In this document: positions 1 to 8,697 of the stretch, one piece after another | Position numbering within the stretch: position 1 is the first letter of the stretch | How the letters are laid out: every line of letters begins with the position of its first letter | From: Rheinheimera faecalis | GTDB lineage: Bacteria > Pseudomonadota > Gammaproteobacteria > Enterobacterales > Alteromonadaceae | Assembly: GCF_021290965.1 (NCBI RefSeq) | Contig: NZ_JAJOYT010000005.1 | Coordinates: 310,001 to 374,000 of the forward strand | Length of the DNA stretch: 64,000 bases | Direction: 5' to 3' | Notes under the pieces: generated by a model | Told to the model about the DNA's origin: nothing | The model's input: the letters and a program-made list of their open reading frames with translations, nothing else | Databases searched by the model: none | Position numbers and translations under genes: made by a program

Positions 1-278
1 TCCTTTTGCCATGCCTCTTGATGCACTTCAAACGAACTGTTACCAACCATGCTGATCCCGGTACGTAATTCAACCGGCACGCCATAAAACAGCTCTGCTT
101 TAAACTGCACATTGATACTGGCGAGTATTAATCGCCACTGTCTGGTATCGAGATCAGGTGTAAATAATTTGAAAATAGGATCTCTTGCCCCTTCAAACCA
201 CTGCGTCAGCACTGTATTGTTGATATGACCCAGAGCATCCGTTTCATTAAAGCGGGGCTGAATAATTTCTTTAAACAT
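1..278 (-). CDS. acyl-CoA thioesterase, hotdog fold (partial, 3' end outside window)
   Basis: The minus strand is open from an ATG at 278 to the window edge and gives 92 codons. The N-terminus (MFKEIIQPRFNETDALGHIN) is the classic start of 4-hydroxybenzoyl-CoA thioesterase (4HBT/YbgC-like) hotdog proteins: the Asp of ETDALGHINN is the usual catalytic residue and is followed by the long hot-dog helix (TQWFEGARDPIF). Such enzymes hydrolyse short or aromatic acyl-CoA esters in the cytoplasm; the substrate cannot be read from the sequence. AGG lies about 8 nt upstream of the ATG. The gene is divergent from the dioxygenase at 297, with only 18 bp between the two starts. The C-terminal part is missing because of the window boundary, not because of a mutation. 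Confidence 0.8.
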   Translation of the reverse strand, partial: MFKEIIQPRFNETDALGHINNTVLTQWFEGARDPIFKLFTPDLDTRQWRLILASINVQFKAELFYGVPVELRTGISMVGNSSFEVHQEAWQK

Positions 279-296
279 AACAATAACCTAAAAACT

Positions 297-998
297 ATGA
301 ATGATTTTATTGAAGTTTATGATGATGTATTACCACAAGAGTTTTGTCAGCAACTGATCAAGCTATTTGAGCAGAGCCCTCACACCACAGCAGGGCGCAC
401 TGGCGGTGGTGTCGATACCAGTAAAAAATTAAGCACTGACTTGTATTTAAATCAGTATCAGGACTATCACCCGGCTCTGAGTGAGATTATTAAGTACACC
501 ACCAGTTATGTGGCGCAGTATTTTAAGAAGTACCATTTTGCGCTGATTGGCCCTGTCAGCATGACTGTAGCTCACCCATCAGAGCAGCGTATGGTGACAG
601 TGACAGCTGAGAATTATCAGCAACTGGGAGCTCCACAGGCTGACAACTTTATGCGTACTTTGTATCGGCTTGGCCCTATTCAGATGCAAAAATACCAGCA
701 AGGTAAAGGCAATTATGGCTACTGGCACTCAGAGGTGTACCCACAGTTACCGAACAATGAACCTTTGCATCGCACTTTGCTGTTTATGTTTTATTTAAAT
801 GATGTTGCTGAAGGTGGTCAGACTGAGTTTTATTACCAGAATAAAGCGATTCAGCCCAAAGCCGGCCGTATGGTGATAGCGCCGGCTTACTTTACTCACA
901 CTCACAGAGGTTGTGTGCCTGTGTCAGACGATAAATATATTCTAACCAGTTGGGTCTTGTTTAATCGTGCAGAACAGTTATACGGCTCAAGCGCCTGA
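297..998 (+). CDS. 2OG-Fe(II) oxygenase, prolyl 4-hydroxylase-like
   Basis: 233-residue cytoplasmic protein with the C-terminal P4Hc double-stranded beta-helix. The metal ligands are visible as WHSEVYP (His144 and Glu146, Glu in place of the more common Asp) and the distal His203 in THTHRG; Lys213 of DKYILTSW is placed to bind the 2-oxoglutarate C5 carboxylate. GGQTEF and the KAGRMVIAP strand are also typical of the family. It should couple 2-oxoglutarate decarboxylation to hydroxylation of an unknown protein or small-molecule substrate. An in-frame start at 225 exists, but it would run through the divergent thioesterase gene, and family members begin like MNDFIEVYDDVLP, so 297 is preferred even though no strong Shine-Dalgarno precedes it. 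Convergent with elaA. Confidence 0.8.
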   Translation: MNDFIEVYDDVLPQEFCQQLIKLFEQSPHTTAGRTGGGVDTSKKLSTDLYLNQYQDYHPALSEIIKYTTSYVAQYFKKYHFALIGPVSMTVAHPSEQRMVTVTAENYQQLGAPQADNFMRTLYRLGPIQMQKYQQGKGNYGYWHSEVYPQLPNNEPLHRTLLFMFYLNDVAEGGQTEFYYQNKAIQPKAGRMVIAPAYFTHTHRGCVPVSDDKYILTSWVLFNRAEQLYGSSA

Positions 999-1039
999 GT
1001 GCTGAGCCGCAGATATAGCTGATCAATGGAACAGATCAG

Positions 1040-1516
1040 TTATACGGTTTCCGCACCTAAAGGCGTTACCGGGCGAGCCATTTCCAGATGAGGAATATCA
1101 TCCTCCAGATAAGGTTCGCTGCAAGCGATAAAACCAAAAGACTCGTAAAAACGTTGCAGGTAACACTGAGCGGAAATACGGATCTCCAGATCAGGCCAGC
1201 AGCTACTGGCGACATCCAGAGCCTTATCCATTAAACCACGGCCCAAAGCCAGGCGACGGGCAGTTTGTGATACACAAATACGGCCTAAAGCAGGGCTGTT
1301 TTCGTAACTGACACCAGGCGCTAATACCCGGGCGTAGGCTAAAATTTTGTCGCCTTTTTTAAGCAATATATGCCGGGTTTGCGGGTGCAAATCTTTGTTA
1401 TCCAGTTCTGGGTAAGGGCAGTTTTGTTCAACCACAAATACATCGACCCTTAACTGCAGCATGGCGTATACAGTGTATGAATCCAGCTGGCTAAAGCCTG
1501 CAACTTGCCATTCCAT
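1040..1516 (-). CDS. elaA: GNAT family N-acetyltransferase, ElaA-like
   Basis: 158 residues, the normal ElaA length. The N-terminal LRVDVFVVEQNCPYPELD segment with LHPQTRH is the ElaA hallmark, and the acetyl-CoA loop is seen in the stretch RICVSQTARRLALGRGLMDKA (Arg/Gln-x-x-Gly-x-Gly type). It is predicted to move an acetyl group from acetyl-CoA to an amine; the natural substrate is not known for the family. It stands alone, convergent with the dioxygenase gene and divergent from mshH. Nothing in the context ties it to the pilus genes. Confidence 0.85.
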   Translation of the reverse strand: MEWQVAGFSQLDSYTVYAMLQLRVDVFVVEQNCPYPELDNKDLHPQTRHILLKKGDKILAYARVLAPGVSYENSPALGRICVSQTARRLALGRGLMDKALDVASSCWPDLEIRISAQCYLQRFYESFGFIACSEPYLEDDIPHLEMARPVTPLGAETV

Positions 1517-1683
1517 TCGTCTGTCCTGTTATTTTTTCTAATGATTCTGGCTTTACTATACCAAAGTCACTGTCATTTTGTCTGGTCGTAACAAGAGGGG
1601 GAAAACACAACAAAAAACTCGGCATAGTGCTTAAACTTGACTCACACTTAATACATTCGCTGTTTGAGACAAAAGGAGTTGTA

Positions 1684-3492
1684 ATGTGGTTAAGCCAGAT
1701 AGTCCAAAAGAAACGTCATTGGCAGCAGTTACTTAGCGTACTGGTGTTACTGCTGGTCAATGTCAGCTTTTATAGTATTGGTGAATTACAACTGCAGCAT
1801 CGTCAGCAGCAGTGGCAACAATGGCTGAGTTTACAGCCGTTGCAGCAACAGTCCTGGCTTGTCAGTGAGCAAGGCCAGTTAAAACTGTTATCCAGTCCAC
1901 CACCAGTCGCAACTGATTTTGTTGCTTTGGATGGCTCTAATCCGGTGTTACATCTCTCACCTGAATTGGTGCAAAGCTGGAGCGCGCAGGACTATCTGTT
2001 ACTGAATCTGCCTTTTGTGATCTGGCTGGTATGGTTGCTGTGGATCCGTTCTTATCAGCAGCAATTCAGACAGGAGTTACAGCAACTGGAACAGCAAACT
2101 CAATTACTGCTTACCCATTTAGAGTTGCCATTTCATCGCGAAACCAACCCGGCCACTCAGTTGCAGCGGGTTTTATTAAAGCTGCAAAACTGGCAAAAAC
2201 GCGATAGTGAAATTCGTCAATTGGTGCGGGTACAGGGCCTGGTGGATCACGAGCTGGCGATAGGCAACAGAGTGTTTTTTGAAAGCCGCTTAAATCATTA
2301 TTTAACAGAAAGCACAGAAGTAGCCAGTGGCGCTGTATTTTTAGTGCAGTTGTCGCATCCAGAACCTAACGTATCCAACCTGATTAAACTCAAGCGTCTG
2401 CGGGGTTGTGTGGAACTGGTTGTCGAGTTGGTGGCTAACTGGCCTTATGCTGTGATGGCCCGATTGGCTGAAAACGATCTGGCGATACTTATCCCTGGCT
2501 TCACCGGTAAAGAAGCGGAACAACTGGGCGATCGAATGGCGCAGGTATTGAGTCAGGCTAACTTTTTTGACGAGTGTCAGGATTTTGATTTAGTGCATAT
2601 AGGTTTTGTGTTGTATCAGCAGGGGCAAAGTTCTTACCAGTTGATGGCCGAAGCTGATATGGCGTTAAAAACTGCCCAGTTGATGGGACCTAACGCCGCT
2701 TATGGTTTTAATGATCCACAAAAACCTAAAATTAAAGGTTCAGTCTGGTGGCGGACTGAGCTACATAACGCCCTGAAAGATCAGCGGTTTTTACTGAGTT
2801 TTCAGCCGGTGTTTTCCTGGCAGGACAATGATGTATTACAGCATGAGGTCTTGGTCCGGCTGGCCAGCAGCGATGGTGATAAACTCGCGGCTGCATTATT
2901 TTTACCTATGGCAGCTAACTGTGGTTTGGTGGGTGCTATTGATCAATATGTGTTGCTCAAAGTCGCCAAACTGAGCGAAACCGAAGCGTTGGAACATTGT
3001 CGCTGCAGTGTGAATTTAAATACGCAGTCTTTAACGGATGACAGCTGGTGGCATTGGTTGCAGCAGCAGGTGGACAGCAAAGCTATAGTAGCGACAGATT
3101 TTGCGCTTGAGTTTCATGAACATCATTTAATTAAACACTACAAAAGCCTGAAACCTAAATTACTACAACTGCATCAGTGGGGTTTTGAGCTGATCGTAGA
3201 CCATGTCGGATTAAGTCTGGATGCCACACCTTATACCGATGAACTACCTATCCGTATGTTAAAAATTCATCCAGCCGTAGTGCGGGGTATCGATCATCAG
3301 CTGGAACAACAGCTGTTTATTCGGGGCTTACTGGCTTCTTGTGTTGGCAAAGATATAAAAGTGATAGCTACAGGGGTGGAGCAAGACCCTGAGTGGCAAT
3401 GTCTGAAAAAGTTAGGGGTAACAGGGGCGCAAGGCTATTACTTCAGTCAACCGTTGGCCCGTCTTATTGCTCAGAATCAGTTATCGGATTAA
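1684..3492 (+). CDS. mshH: MSHA biogenesis regulator MshH (CsrD-like, degenerate GGDEF-EAL)
   Basis: 602 residues from the ATG at 1684, chosen over 1627 because AAAGGAG lies just upstream and translation then starts directly before the first membrane helix. Two transmembrane segments (about 16-34 and 102-122) flank a periplasmic loop; a coiled coil follows, then a GGDEF-like domain in which the signature is RLAENDL (about 260-266) and an EAL-like domain in which EAL is HEVLVRL (about 387). Both catalytic motifs are lost, as in E. coli CsrD, so the protein should not make or cleave c-di-GMP. CsrD-type proteins control turnover of CsrB/C-type small RNAs; in Vibrio and Shewanella the homologue heads the MSHA locus. 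Here it is cut off from mshI by an opposite-strand gene, whose end overlaps it by 29 bp. Confidence 0.85.
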   Translation: MWLSQIVQKKRHWQQLLSVLVLLLVNVSFYSIGELQLQHRQQQWQQWLSLQPLQQQSWLVSEQGQLKLLSSPPPVATDFVALDGSNPVLHLSPELVQSWSAQDYLLLNLPFVIWLVWLLWIRSYQQQFRQELQQLEQQTQLLLTHLELPFHRETNPATQLQRVLLKLQNWQKRDSEIRQLVRVQGLVDHELAIGNRVFFESRLNHYLTESTEVASGAVFLVQLSHPEPNVSNLIKLKRLRGCVELVVELVANWPYAVMARLAENDLAILIPGFTGKEAEQLGDRMAQVLSQANFFDECQDFDLVHIGFVLYQQGQSSYQLMAEADMALKTAQLMGPNAAYGFNDPQKPKIKGSVWWRTELHNALKDQRFLLSFQPVFSWQDNDVLQHEVLVRLASSDGDKLAAALFLPMAANCGLVGAIDQYVLLKVAKLSETEALEHCRCSVNLNTQSLTDDSWWHWLQQQVDSKAIVATDFALEFHEHHLIKHYKSLKPKLLQLHQWGFELIVDHVGLSLDATPYTDELPIRMLKIHPAVVRGIDHQLEQQLFIRGLLASCVGKDIKVIATGVEQDPEWQCLKKLGVTGAQGYYFSQPLARLIAQNQLSD

Positions 3493-4384
3493 TCAGACCA
3501 CGATAGGCCAGTCCTTTCAGCGCCTGCAGACCGCCTGTGTGAAAAAAGCTCAGGCGGCTGCCTTTGAGAATGACACCACTTTTAATCAGCTCAAATACAG
3601 AGTACAAAGCTTTACCGGTATAGATGGGTTCAAGCTGCACTTTCTGATCAGCAAAAGACTGGCAAAATTGCCATAGTTCTTGATCAAAACGTCCATAACG
3701 CGGCTGATGTACCGCCTGTATTAATTGCCATTCGGGCCAGAGACGGCTTGTAGGCAAAAATTGCTTTATCTTCTCAGGCAAACTCAAATCTTTCACAACC
3801 GCAATGCCTAAGACTGCGGTGCTTTCAGCGCCATGAATAAGGCCTGCTATGGTGCCGCCGCTGCCCACGGCGCAAATCAGCAAAGACGCAGGGCCATTGG
3901 GTGTGTTACGCATATCCAGTTCACTGACACCACGTACAGCCGCTTCACATGTACCCCCTTCAGGAATATGCAGATAACCTGGGAATTGGTTATTGAGCTG
4001 CTGTATTGTTTCGGACAGATGACGACTCTGGTAATAAGCTCTGCTGACCAGAATTAATTGCATGCCATAAGACTGACATATTGCCAAAGTAGGATTATTT
4101 AGATCAGCGTCTTCGCCCCGCACTATACCTATACTTTTCAGGTTATTTTTGGCAGCCGCCGCGGCCGTAGCGACCAGATGATTGGAAAAAGCACCGCCAA
4201 AGGTTAACAAGCCCTGATATTTTTGTTGCAGTGCCAGTTCCAACTGGTATTTTAGTTTCAATAATTTGTTTCCGGATATGTCCGGGTTGTCACTTGGAGC
4301 GTAACGCAGCCAAAGTTCCGTCTGATGGTCCGTCAAAACAGGGTGTTGAAGCTTTTGCCACTGTAGATAAGAGGTTAGTTTCAT
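3464..4384 (-). CDS. PLP-dependent 1-aminocyclopropane-1-carboxylate deaminase/D-cysteine desulfhydrase family enzyme
   Basis: 306 residues with the fold-type II PLP-enzyme pattern of the ACC deaminase/D-cysteine desulfhydrase family. Lys40 in SGNKLLKLKY matches the Schiff-base lysine, GGAFSNH (around 73-79) is the substrate/cofactor loop, and AVGSGGTIAGLIHG is the glycine-rich phosphate-binding loop of the cofactor. Likely reactions are breakdown of D-cysteine to pyruvate, H2S and ammonia, or deamination of a related amino acid; sequence alone does not separate these. It lies on the strand opposite to the msh genes, between mshH and mshI, with its 3' end overlapping mshH by 29 bp. It looks intact. 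Its role in pilus biogenesis, if any, is not apparent. Confidence 0.8.
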   Translation of the reverse strand: MKLTSYLQWQKLQHPVLTDHQTELWLRYAPSDNPDISGNKLLKLKYQLELALQQKYQGLLTFGGAFSNHLVATAAAAAKNNLKSIGIVRGEDADLNNPTLAICQSYGMQLILVSRAYYQSRHLSETIQQLNNQFPGYLHIPEGGTCEAAVRGVSELDMRNTPNGPASLLICAVGSGGTIAGLIHGAESTAVLGIAVVKDLSLPEKIKQFLPTSRLWPEWQLIQAVHQPRYGRFDQELWQFCQSFADQKVQLEPIYTGKALYSVFELIKSGVILKGSRLSFFHTGGLQALKGLAYRGLINPITDSEQ

Positions 4385-4486
4385 TCTTTGTTGTCTATTT
4401 GGAGCGAATTTTTATCATTTTTATCGTTTTTGTGCTACTTTAGCATCATAATAATTAAGAAAGAACAGTAGGTAGTATTTGCCCTT

Positions 4487-5449
4487 ATGTTAACAAAGCT
4501 ATTGGCGCAATTAAAATTAACTAAAAAAAACGGTCATGTGTTTGCCGGTGTTCATCTGTCTGCCAATAGTTTAAAGGTTGTTGTGGTTACTCAGCAATCT
4601 GCAACAGAACAGCGGGTTGAACAAATGTTCGTGGAACAGTTTGGTTCCGCGGCGCAACTATCTGCGGCTTTTAAAACCGTAGCAGCAAAGTTACCTCCTG
4701 ATTGTCAGTGTACTTTAGTGATCCCGCCAGAACGTTATATGGTGTTGCAGATTGATAAACCTGCAGTGCCTGACGATGAAATCTCATTAGCATTACCCTG
4801 GACTATCAAAGATTTAGTGACCTTGCCTGATGATGACATGGTGCTGGATTATCTGGATCTGCCTTTGCAAAACCAATTACAGGGTATCAAAGTGAATGTG
4901 GTCGTCAGTTCAAAAAGCTGGTTGGCAGACATTGTTGCTTTGTTTGTGCAGAATAAGCTGCAGTTGGTGGGAATTCAGCCGGAAGAATGGTTAGCACGAA
5001 ACTTATTACCTGCTAAAAATCAGGCATTAATGCTGGTATCCCATCAGAGTGGCCAGGATTTGGCTGTGCAAATATTACAGCAAGGCAACTTATGCTTCTC
5101 CCGTCGTTTGCGTGGTTTTAATCGGCTGGATCAATACAGTCTGGATGAAATGCAGCAAGGTGTGTTTGATAATTTATTGCTTGAATTACAGCGGTCTATT
5201 GATTATTTCGAAGGCCAGCTGAAACAAGCTCCAGTCAGAGAAATTGCACTGTTGTTATCAAATTCAAATCAGACTGGCGTGGTGCAATTGTTTGTTCAAA
5301 ATGGGTTTTCTCAGGTATTTGCTATCTCAGCCAAAGATGCAGGCGTGCAAATGTCAGCAGAGCAGTTTAGCCTGTATTGGTTAGCATTGGCCGGTGCTAT
5401 AGAGCCATTGTGCGCACAACGGGAGGTGAACCTTGAAGCTGCGGGTTAA
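4487..5449 (+). CDS. mshI: MSHA biogenesis protein MshI (PilM-like)
   Basis: 320-residue cytoplasmic protein of the actin-like PilM/GspL type (VFAGVHLSANSLKVVVV at the start, then an acidic LPDDDMVLDYLDLP stretch). In type IV pilus machines PilM binds the N-terminal tail of PilN and links the inner-membrane alignment complex to the assembly ATPase. It is the first gene of the machinery block; a promoter is expected in the AT-rich 102 bp between it and the divergent PLP-enzyme gene, but no clear -35/-10 pair could be fixed. The next gene overlaps by 17 bp, indicating translational coupling. Confidence 0.85.
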   Translation: MLTKLLAQLKLTKKNGHVFAGVHLSANSLKVVVVTQQSATEQRVEQMFVEQFGSAAQLSAAFKTVAAKLPPDCQCTLVIPPERYMVLQIDKPAVPDDEISLALPWTIKDLVTLPDDDMVLDYLDLPLQNQLQGIKVNVVVSSKSWLADIVALFVQNKLQLVGIQPEEWLARNLLPAKNQALMLVSHQSGQDLAVQILQQGNLCFSRRLRGFNRLDQYSLDEMQQGVFDNLLLELQRSIDYFEGQLKQAPVREIALLLSNSNQTGVVQLFVQNGFSQVFAISAKDAGVQMSAEQFSLYWLALAGAIEPLCAQREVNLEAAG

Positions 5450-6047
5450 CCTTTATGTGCAGGCATTGCAGCCTGTTAAAGAAAAAATCAGTTTAAAGTT
5501 ACTGGTCAGCAGTACCCTTGGGCTTTGTGTTGTCTTGCTGATTGCTGGTCTGGTTATGAATATGCAAACGCAAACGAAACAAGCTGAATTAGCGGTATTG
5601 CAGCAGCAGGTAAAAGCTCAGGAACAACAATTAACCCAATTGCAGGCTACCCTGGGGAGTCGTCAGCCATCACCTGCTTTGGTAAAGCAGCGTACTGAGC
5701 TGAATCAGATTATTGCGCAAAAACAAAAGCTGCTGCAATTTGTGCAGGGTGAGCAATTAAAAACTTCAGTAAAATATTCCCCTGTGTTTAAGTATCTCGC
5801 CAGCATTGACCCTCAGGGTTTTTGGCTGAGTGGTTTTAGTTTAAATGCCAATTCCAGCCAGTTTAGTGGTTATGTCACAGAGCCCGAATTATTGCCAAAA
5901 TGGCTGAACCAGTTAGGTGGCACAGAGTTTTTTAAAGGTCATACTTTTTCTCAGTTTGAAATTAAACAAGTAGAAAACACAGAAGCTTTGGCCTTTAAAG
6001 TCACCTCTTCCGCAGCTGGTGTTGCGTCTGAGGAGACGAAACCATGA
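5433..6047 (+). CDS. MSHA biogenesis PilN-like protein (MshI2)
   Basis: 204 residues: short cytoplasmic N-terminus (MKLRVNLYVQALQP), one transmembrane helix around 22-43, then a glutamine-rich coiled coil (about 45-100) and a small periplasmic domain, the layout of PilN/GspL-C proteins. The start codon is an unusual TTG at 5433; it is chosen because GGGAGG sits 7 nt upstream and the PilN-type MKLRVNL start follows at once. It overlaps mshI by 17 bp and mshJ by 4 bp. Some genomes call this MshI2. It should bridge MshI in the cytoplasm to MshJ and MshK in the periplasm. Confidence 0.8.
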   Translation: MKLRVNLYVQALQPVKEKISLKLLVSSTLGLCVVLLIAGLVMNMQTQTKQAELAVLQQQVKAQEQQLTQLQATLGSRQPSPALVKQRTELNQIIAQKQKLLQFVQGEQLKTSVKYSPVFKYLASIDPQGFWLSGFSLNANSSQFSGYVTEPELLPKWLNQLGGTEFFKGHTFSQFEIKQVENTEALAFKVTSSAAGVASEETKP

Positions 6048-6694
6048 GTGCATGGCAGCAAATGTCTGAGCGCTTCAGCGCTTTAAAAGAGCGGGAAAAG
6101 TACACAGCTTTTATTGGCGCTCTGTTGTTAGCTTTATGGCTTTTTATGCTGCAACTCTTAGTACCGGCTTTTGAAGAGTTGCGTAAAGCAGAGCAGCAAA
6201 TAACCAGTGCTACTATGACGACGCAGCAGCAAAGCAATACACTCATAGCCTTGCAGCAGCAGGCTGGAGTCGATATCGATGCTAATTACAAAGTCGAACT
6301 GGAGAGCCTGCAGCATCAGGAGCAAGAGCTACAGCAACAGATTTCTAAACTGACCAGCTATTTTATCGGCTCAGAGCGCATGGCGTCTGTACTACAAGAC
6401 GTGCTAAAAAGTAGCAATAATGTAAAAATGAAATCAGTGATCGCCAATCCGCCTGTGCCTTTAACTTTTTCGGAGCAAGGTACTGATAATAAAGCCGTTA
6501 TTTATCAACACTCTACGGTGGTGGTGTTAACGGGTAATTATTTTGCATTAGCGGCTGTACTGGAACGTCTTGATACCTTGCCCTGGTCACTGGGCTGGCA
6601 AAGTATCGACTATAAAGTAACTGAATACCCTGATGCAGAGCTGACTTTGCATTTACTGACTGTGAGTGACAATGAAAGTTATATTAAGTTGTAG
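6044..6694 (+). CDS. mshJ: MSHA biogenesis protein MshJ (PilO-like)
   Basis: 216 residues with a cytoplasmic stub, one membrane helix near 21-42 (TAFIGALLLALWLFMLQLL), a long glutamine-rich periplasmic coiled coil and a C-terminal alpha/beta domain, as in PilO/GspM. PilO-type proteins pair with PilN to form the inner-membrane platform of the pilus machine. Its ATGA start overlaps the stop of the preceding gene, and the mshK start lies within its last codons. No unusual features. Confidence 0.85.
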   Translation: MSAWQQMSERFSALKEREKYTAFIGALLLALWLFMLQLLVPAFEELRKAEQQITSATMTTQQQSNTLIALQQQAGVDIDANYKVELESLQHQEQELQQQISKLTSYFIGSERMASVLQDVLKSSNNVKMKSVIANPPVPLTFSEQGTDNKAVIYQHSTVVVLTGNYFALAAVLERLDTLPWSLGWQSIDYKVTEYPDAELTLHLLTVSDNESYIKL

Positions 6695-7001
6695 CCTGTG
6701 TTTGGTTCTGAGTGCTGCTGTGCTTGCTGCTTCAGACCCAACAAAACCTGATATGGCAATGGCTGTACCTGTAAATGTGGCAGCAGATCCCGAAGCAGTG
6801 GACCTGAGTGCTAAATTTAAGCTGGGCCTGATCAAAAATGTGCAGGGACAACATATGGCGTTAATCAATGGTCAGTCAGTGAAACAAGGTGATGAAATTG
6901 ATGGCTATACAGTGCTGAGCATTAACCGCTCGCAAGTGGTGTTACAGCAAGCGAATGAACGTTTAACCTTAAGTCTGTTTAAAGCGATGAAAACTCAATG
7001 A
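6672..7001 (+). CDS. mshK: MSHA biogenesis protein MshK (PilP-like)
   Basis: 109-residue periplasmic protein: signal peptide MKVILSCSLCLVLSAAVLAAS, then SDPTKP and a small beta domain (KLGLIKNVQGQHMALINGQ, VKQGDEIDGYTVLSI) that matches the PilP/GspC homology region, which contacts the secretin N0/N1 domains. An in-frame GTG two codons earlier (6666) is an alternative start; ATG at 6672 places the signal peptide correctly. It overlaps mshJ by 23 bp and mshL by 4 bp. No lipobox is present, unlike many PilP proteins. Confidence 0.82.
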   Translation: MKVILSCSLCLVLSAAVLAASDPTKPDMAMAVPVNVAADPEAVDLSAKFKLGLIKNVQGQHMALINGQSVKQGDEIDGYTVLSINRSQVVLQQANERLTLSLFKAMKTQ

Positions 7002-8695
7002 ATTATTTTAAGAAAAACTATTTTACATTAGCTTTCATCAGCCTGAGTTTAGCTGCTTGCCAGGGCTTGCAGGACACTAAAGTGCCACAGCAGGCGCAGG
7101 CCGCTTTAGCTGAATCACAGAAACAACCTAAACCAGCAGCTCCTGTTGTACCTGACAGTGTCACTCAGGATTTATTAGCTCTTGCTACCCCGATGCAACA
7201 AGGTCAGTCGATGCAGCCGCGCTTTAATGTAGCGGCTGCGAATGTAGATGTGGCTGATTTCTTTACTTCTTTAGTGGCAGATACAGATTACAGTGTGGCT
7301 ATTCACCCTGCAGTATCGGGTCAGATCACGCTTGATTTAAAACAAGTGACGTTAAATGAAACATTTTCCGTTGTTGAACAGTTGTATGGTTACCATATCC
7401 AGCAGGTCGGTTCTATTTACAAAGTGATGCCCGGTGGTTTACGCACTGAAACTATTCCAGTGAATTATTTGTTGATGCAACGTTCGGGCAGTTCTTCTAT
7501 TTCTGTAACAGCTGGTGGTATTTCTTCGTCTCAAAATGGCAACAGTAACGGTAATTCCAACAATAACCAAAATGGTAACCAGAATAACAACAACCAGAAC
7601 AACAATAATCAAAACGGTAACAACCAGAATGGTCAAAACGGCCAGGGTGGACAAGGCAATGGCAGCTCGGTGCAAAGCTCCAGTGAAACCGATTTTTGGA
7701 AAGATTTAAAAGAAGCTATTACAGGTGTGATGGGCTCAGGCCCGGACAGAGCTGTAGTGGTAAGTCCGCAGGCGGGTTTAGTCACAGTTCGGGGTTTGCC
7801 TGCAGAAATTGAAGCAGTGCGTGCTTATTTAGGCCAGACCGAAGAAAGTTTGCAGCGTCAGGTGATACTGGAAGTCAAAATCATTGAAGTGACCTTAAAT
7901 GATGACTATCAACAAGGTATTAACTGGAGTCAAATCGCAGGAACCATAGGTTCTACCGATATCAATTTCAGCAATAACAGCTTTACCCTGGGTAATAATA
8001 TTACTGCTCAGATTGGCGGCTTAGGCAGCATAGGTTTTGAAGGCGATGACTTTAGTGGCGTCATTAACCTGCTGGAAACTCAGGGCAATGCGCAAGTGTT
8101 ATCCAGCCCACGAGTGACGGCTATCAACAATCAAAAAGCTGTGATTAAAGTGGGCTCCGATGAATATTATGTCACTGGCGTCAGCAGCAGTTCCAATCTG
8201 ACCGATACTACGGGCACTGGCACAGGTATCACCAGAGACGTACCCATTCCTGAGTTGGAACCCTTCTTCTCTGGTATTGCTTTGGATGTAACCCCCCAGA
8301 TTAACGTCGATGGTGACGTGATTTTACATGTACACCCTTCTGTATCTGAGACCACTGAACTGAGCAAGTCGATCAATTTAGGTGGCACCAGCGCTTTTAC
8401 CCTGCCTTCGGCTCAGACCAATATTCGTGAATCCGATACTATTATTAAAGCCCGTAACGGTGAAATCGTCGTGATAGGTGGCCTAATGCAATCCACCATC
8501 AGTGACAGTGAATCTAAAGTGCCGGTGCTTGGTTCTGTGCCATTAGTGGGCAAGTTATTTACCAGCATCAGTAAAGTAGAGCGGAAAAAAGAACTGATTA
8601 TTCTGATTAAACCTACGGTATCGTCCGGCAGCGCTATGCAACAACAGCTGAAGCAGTCTGCCGATTTGATTGATCAATGGTATCCGAAGAACTGA
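6998..8695 (+). CDS. mshL: MSHA pilus secretin MshL (outer-membrane lipoprotein)
   Basis: 565 residues. The N-terminus is a lipoprotein signal with lipobox LAAC (Cys20). A secretin/TonB short N-terminal domain (about 75-140) leads into an N1-like domain, and the C-terminal half is the secretin beta-barrel domain (VILEVKIIEVTL, NAQVLSSPRVTAINNQKAVIKVG, and a closing VPVLGSVPLVGKLF segment). The protein forms the outer-membrane ring through which the MSHA pilus passes. Residues about 179-223 are an extreme Asn/Gln/Gly low-complexity insertion that interrupts the periplasmic domains; it is in frame and flanked by normal family sequence. Start ATG overlaps the mshK stop (ATGA). Confidence 0.92.
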   Translation: MNYFKKNYFTLAFISLSLAACQGLQDTKVPQQAQAALAESQKQPKPAAPVVPDSVTQDLLALATPMQQGQSMQPRFNVAAANVDVADFFTSLVADTDYSVAIHPAVSGQITLDLKQVTLNETFSVVEQLYGYHIQQVGSIYKVMPGGLRTETIPVNYLLMQRSGSSSISVTAGGISSSQNGNSNGNSNNNQNGNQNNNNQNNNNQNGNNQNGQNGQGGQGNGSSVQSSSETDFWKDLKEAITGVMGSGPDRAVVVSPQAGLVTVRGLPAEIEAVRAYLGQTEESLQRQVILEVKIIEVTLNDDYQQGINWSQIAGTIGSTDINFSNNSFTLGNNITAQIGGLGSIGFEGDDFSGVINLLETQGNAQVLSSPRVTAINNQKAVIKVGSDEYYVTGVSSSSNLTDTTGTGTGITRDVPIPELEPFFSGIALDVTPQINVDGDVILHVHPSVSETTELSKSINLGGTSAFTLPSAQTNIRESDTIIKARNGEIVVIGGLMQSTISDSESKVPVLGSVPLVGKLFTSISKVERKKELIILIKPTVSSGSAMQQQLKQSADLIDQWYPKN

Positions 8696-8697
8696 TT

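Noticed and set aside
225-296. Longer N-terminus for the 2OG oxygenase from ATG 225.
   Set aside because: It runs antisense through the thioesterase N-terminus and adds residues foreign to the family.
7515-7709. Plus-strand reading frame of 64 codons inside mshL, and a minus-strand one over the same stretch.
   Set aside because: Both come from the Asn/Gln repeat region and are shadows of mshL with no start signal.
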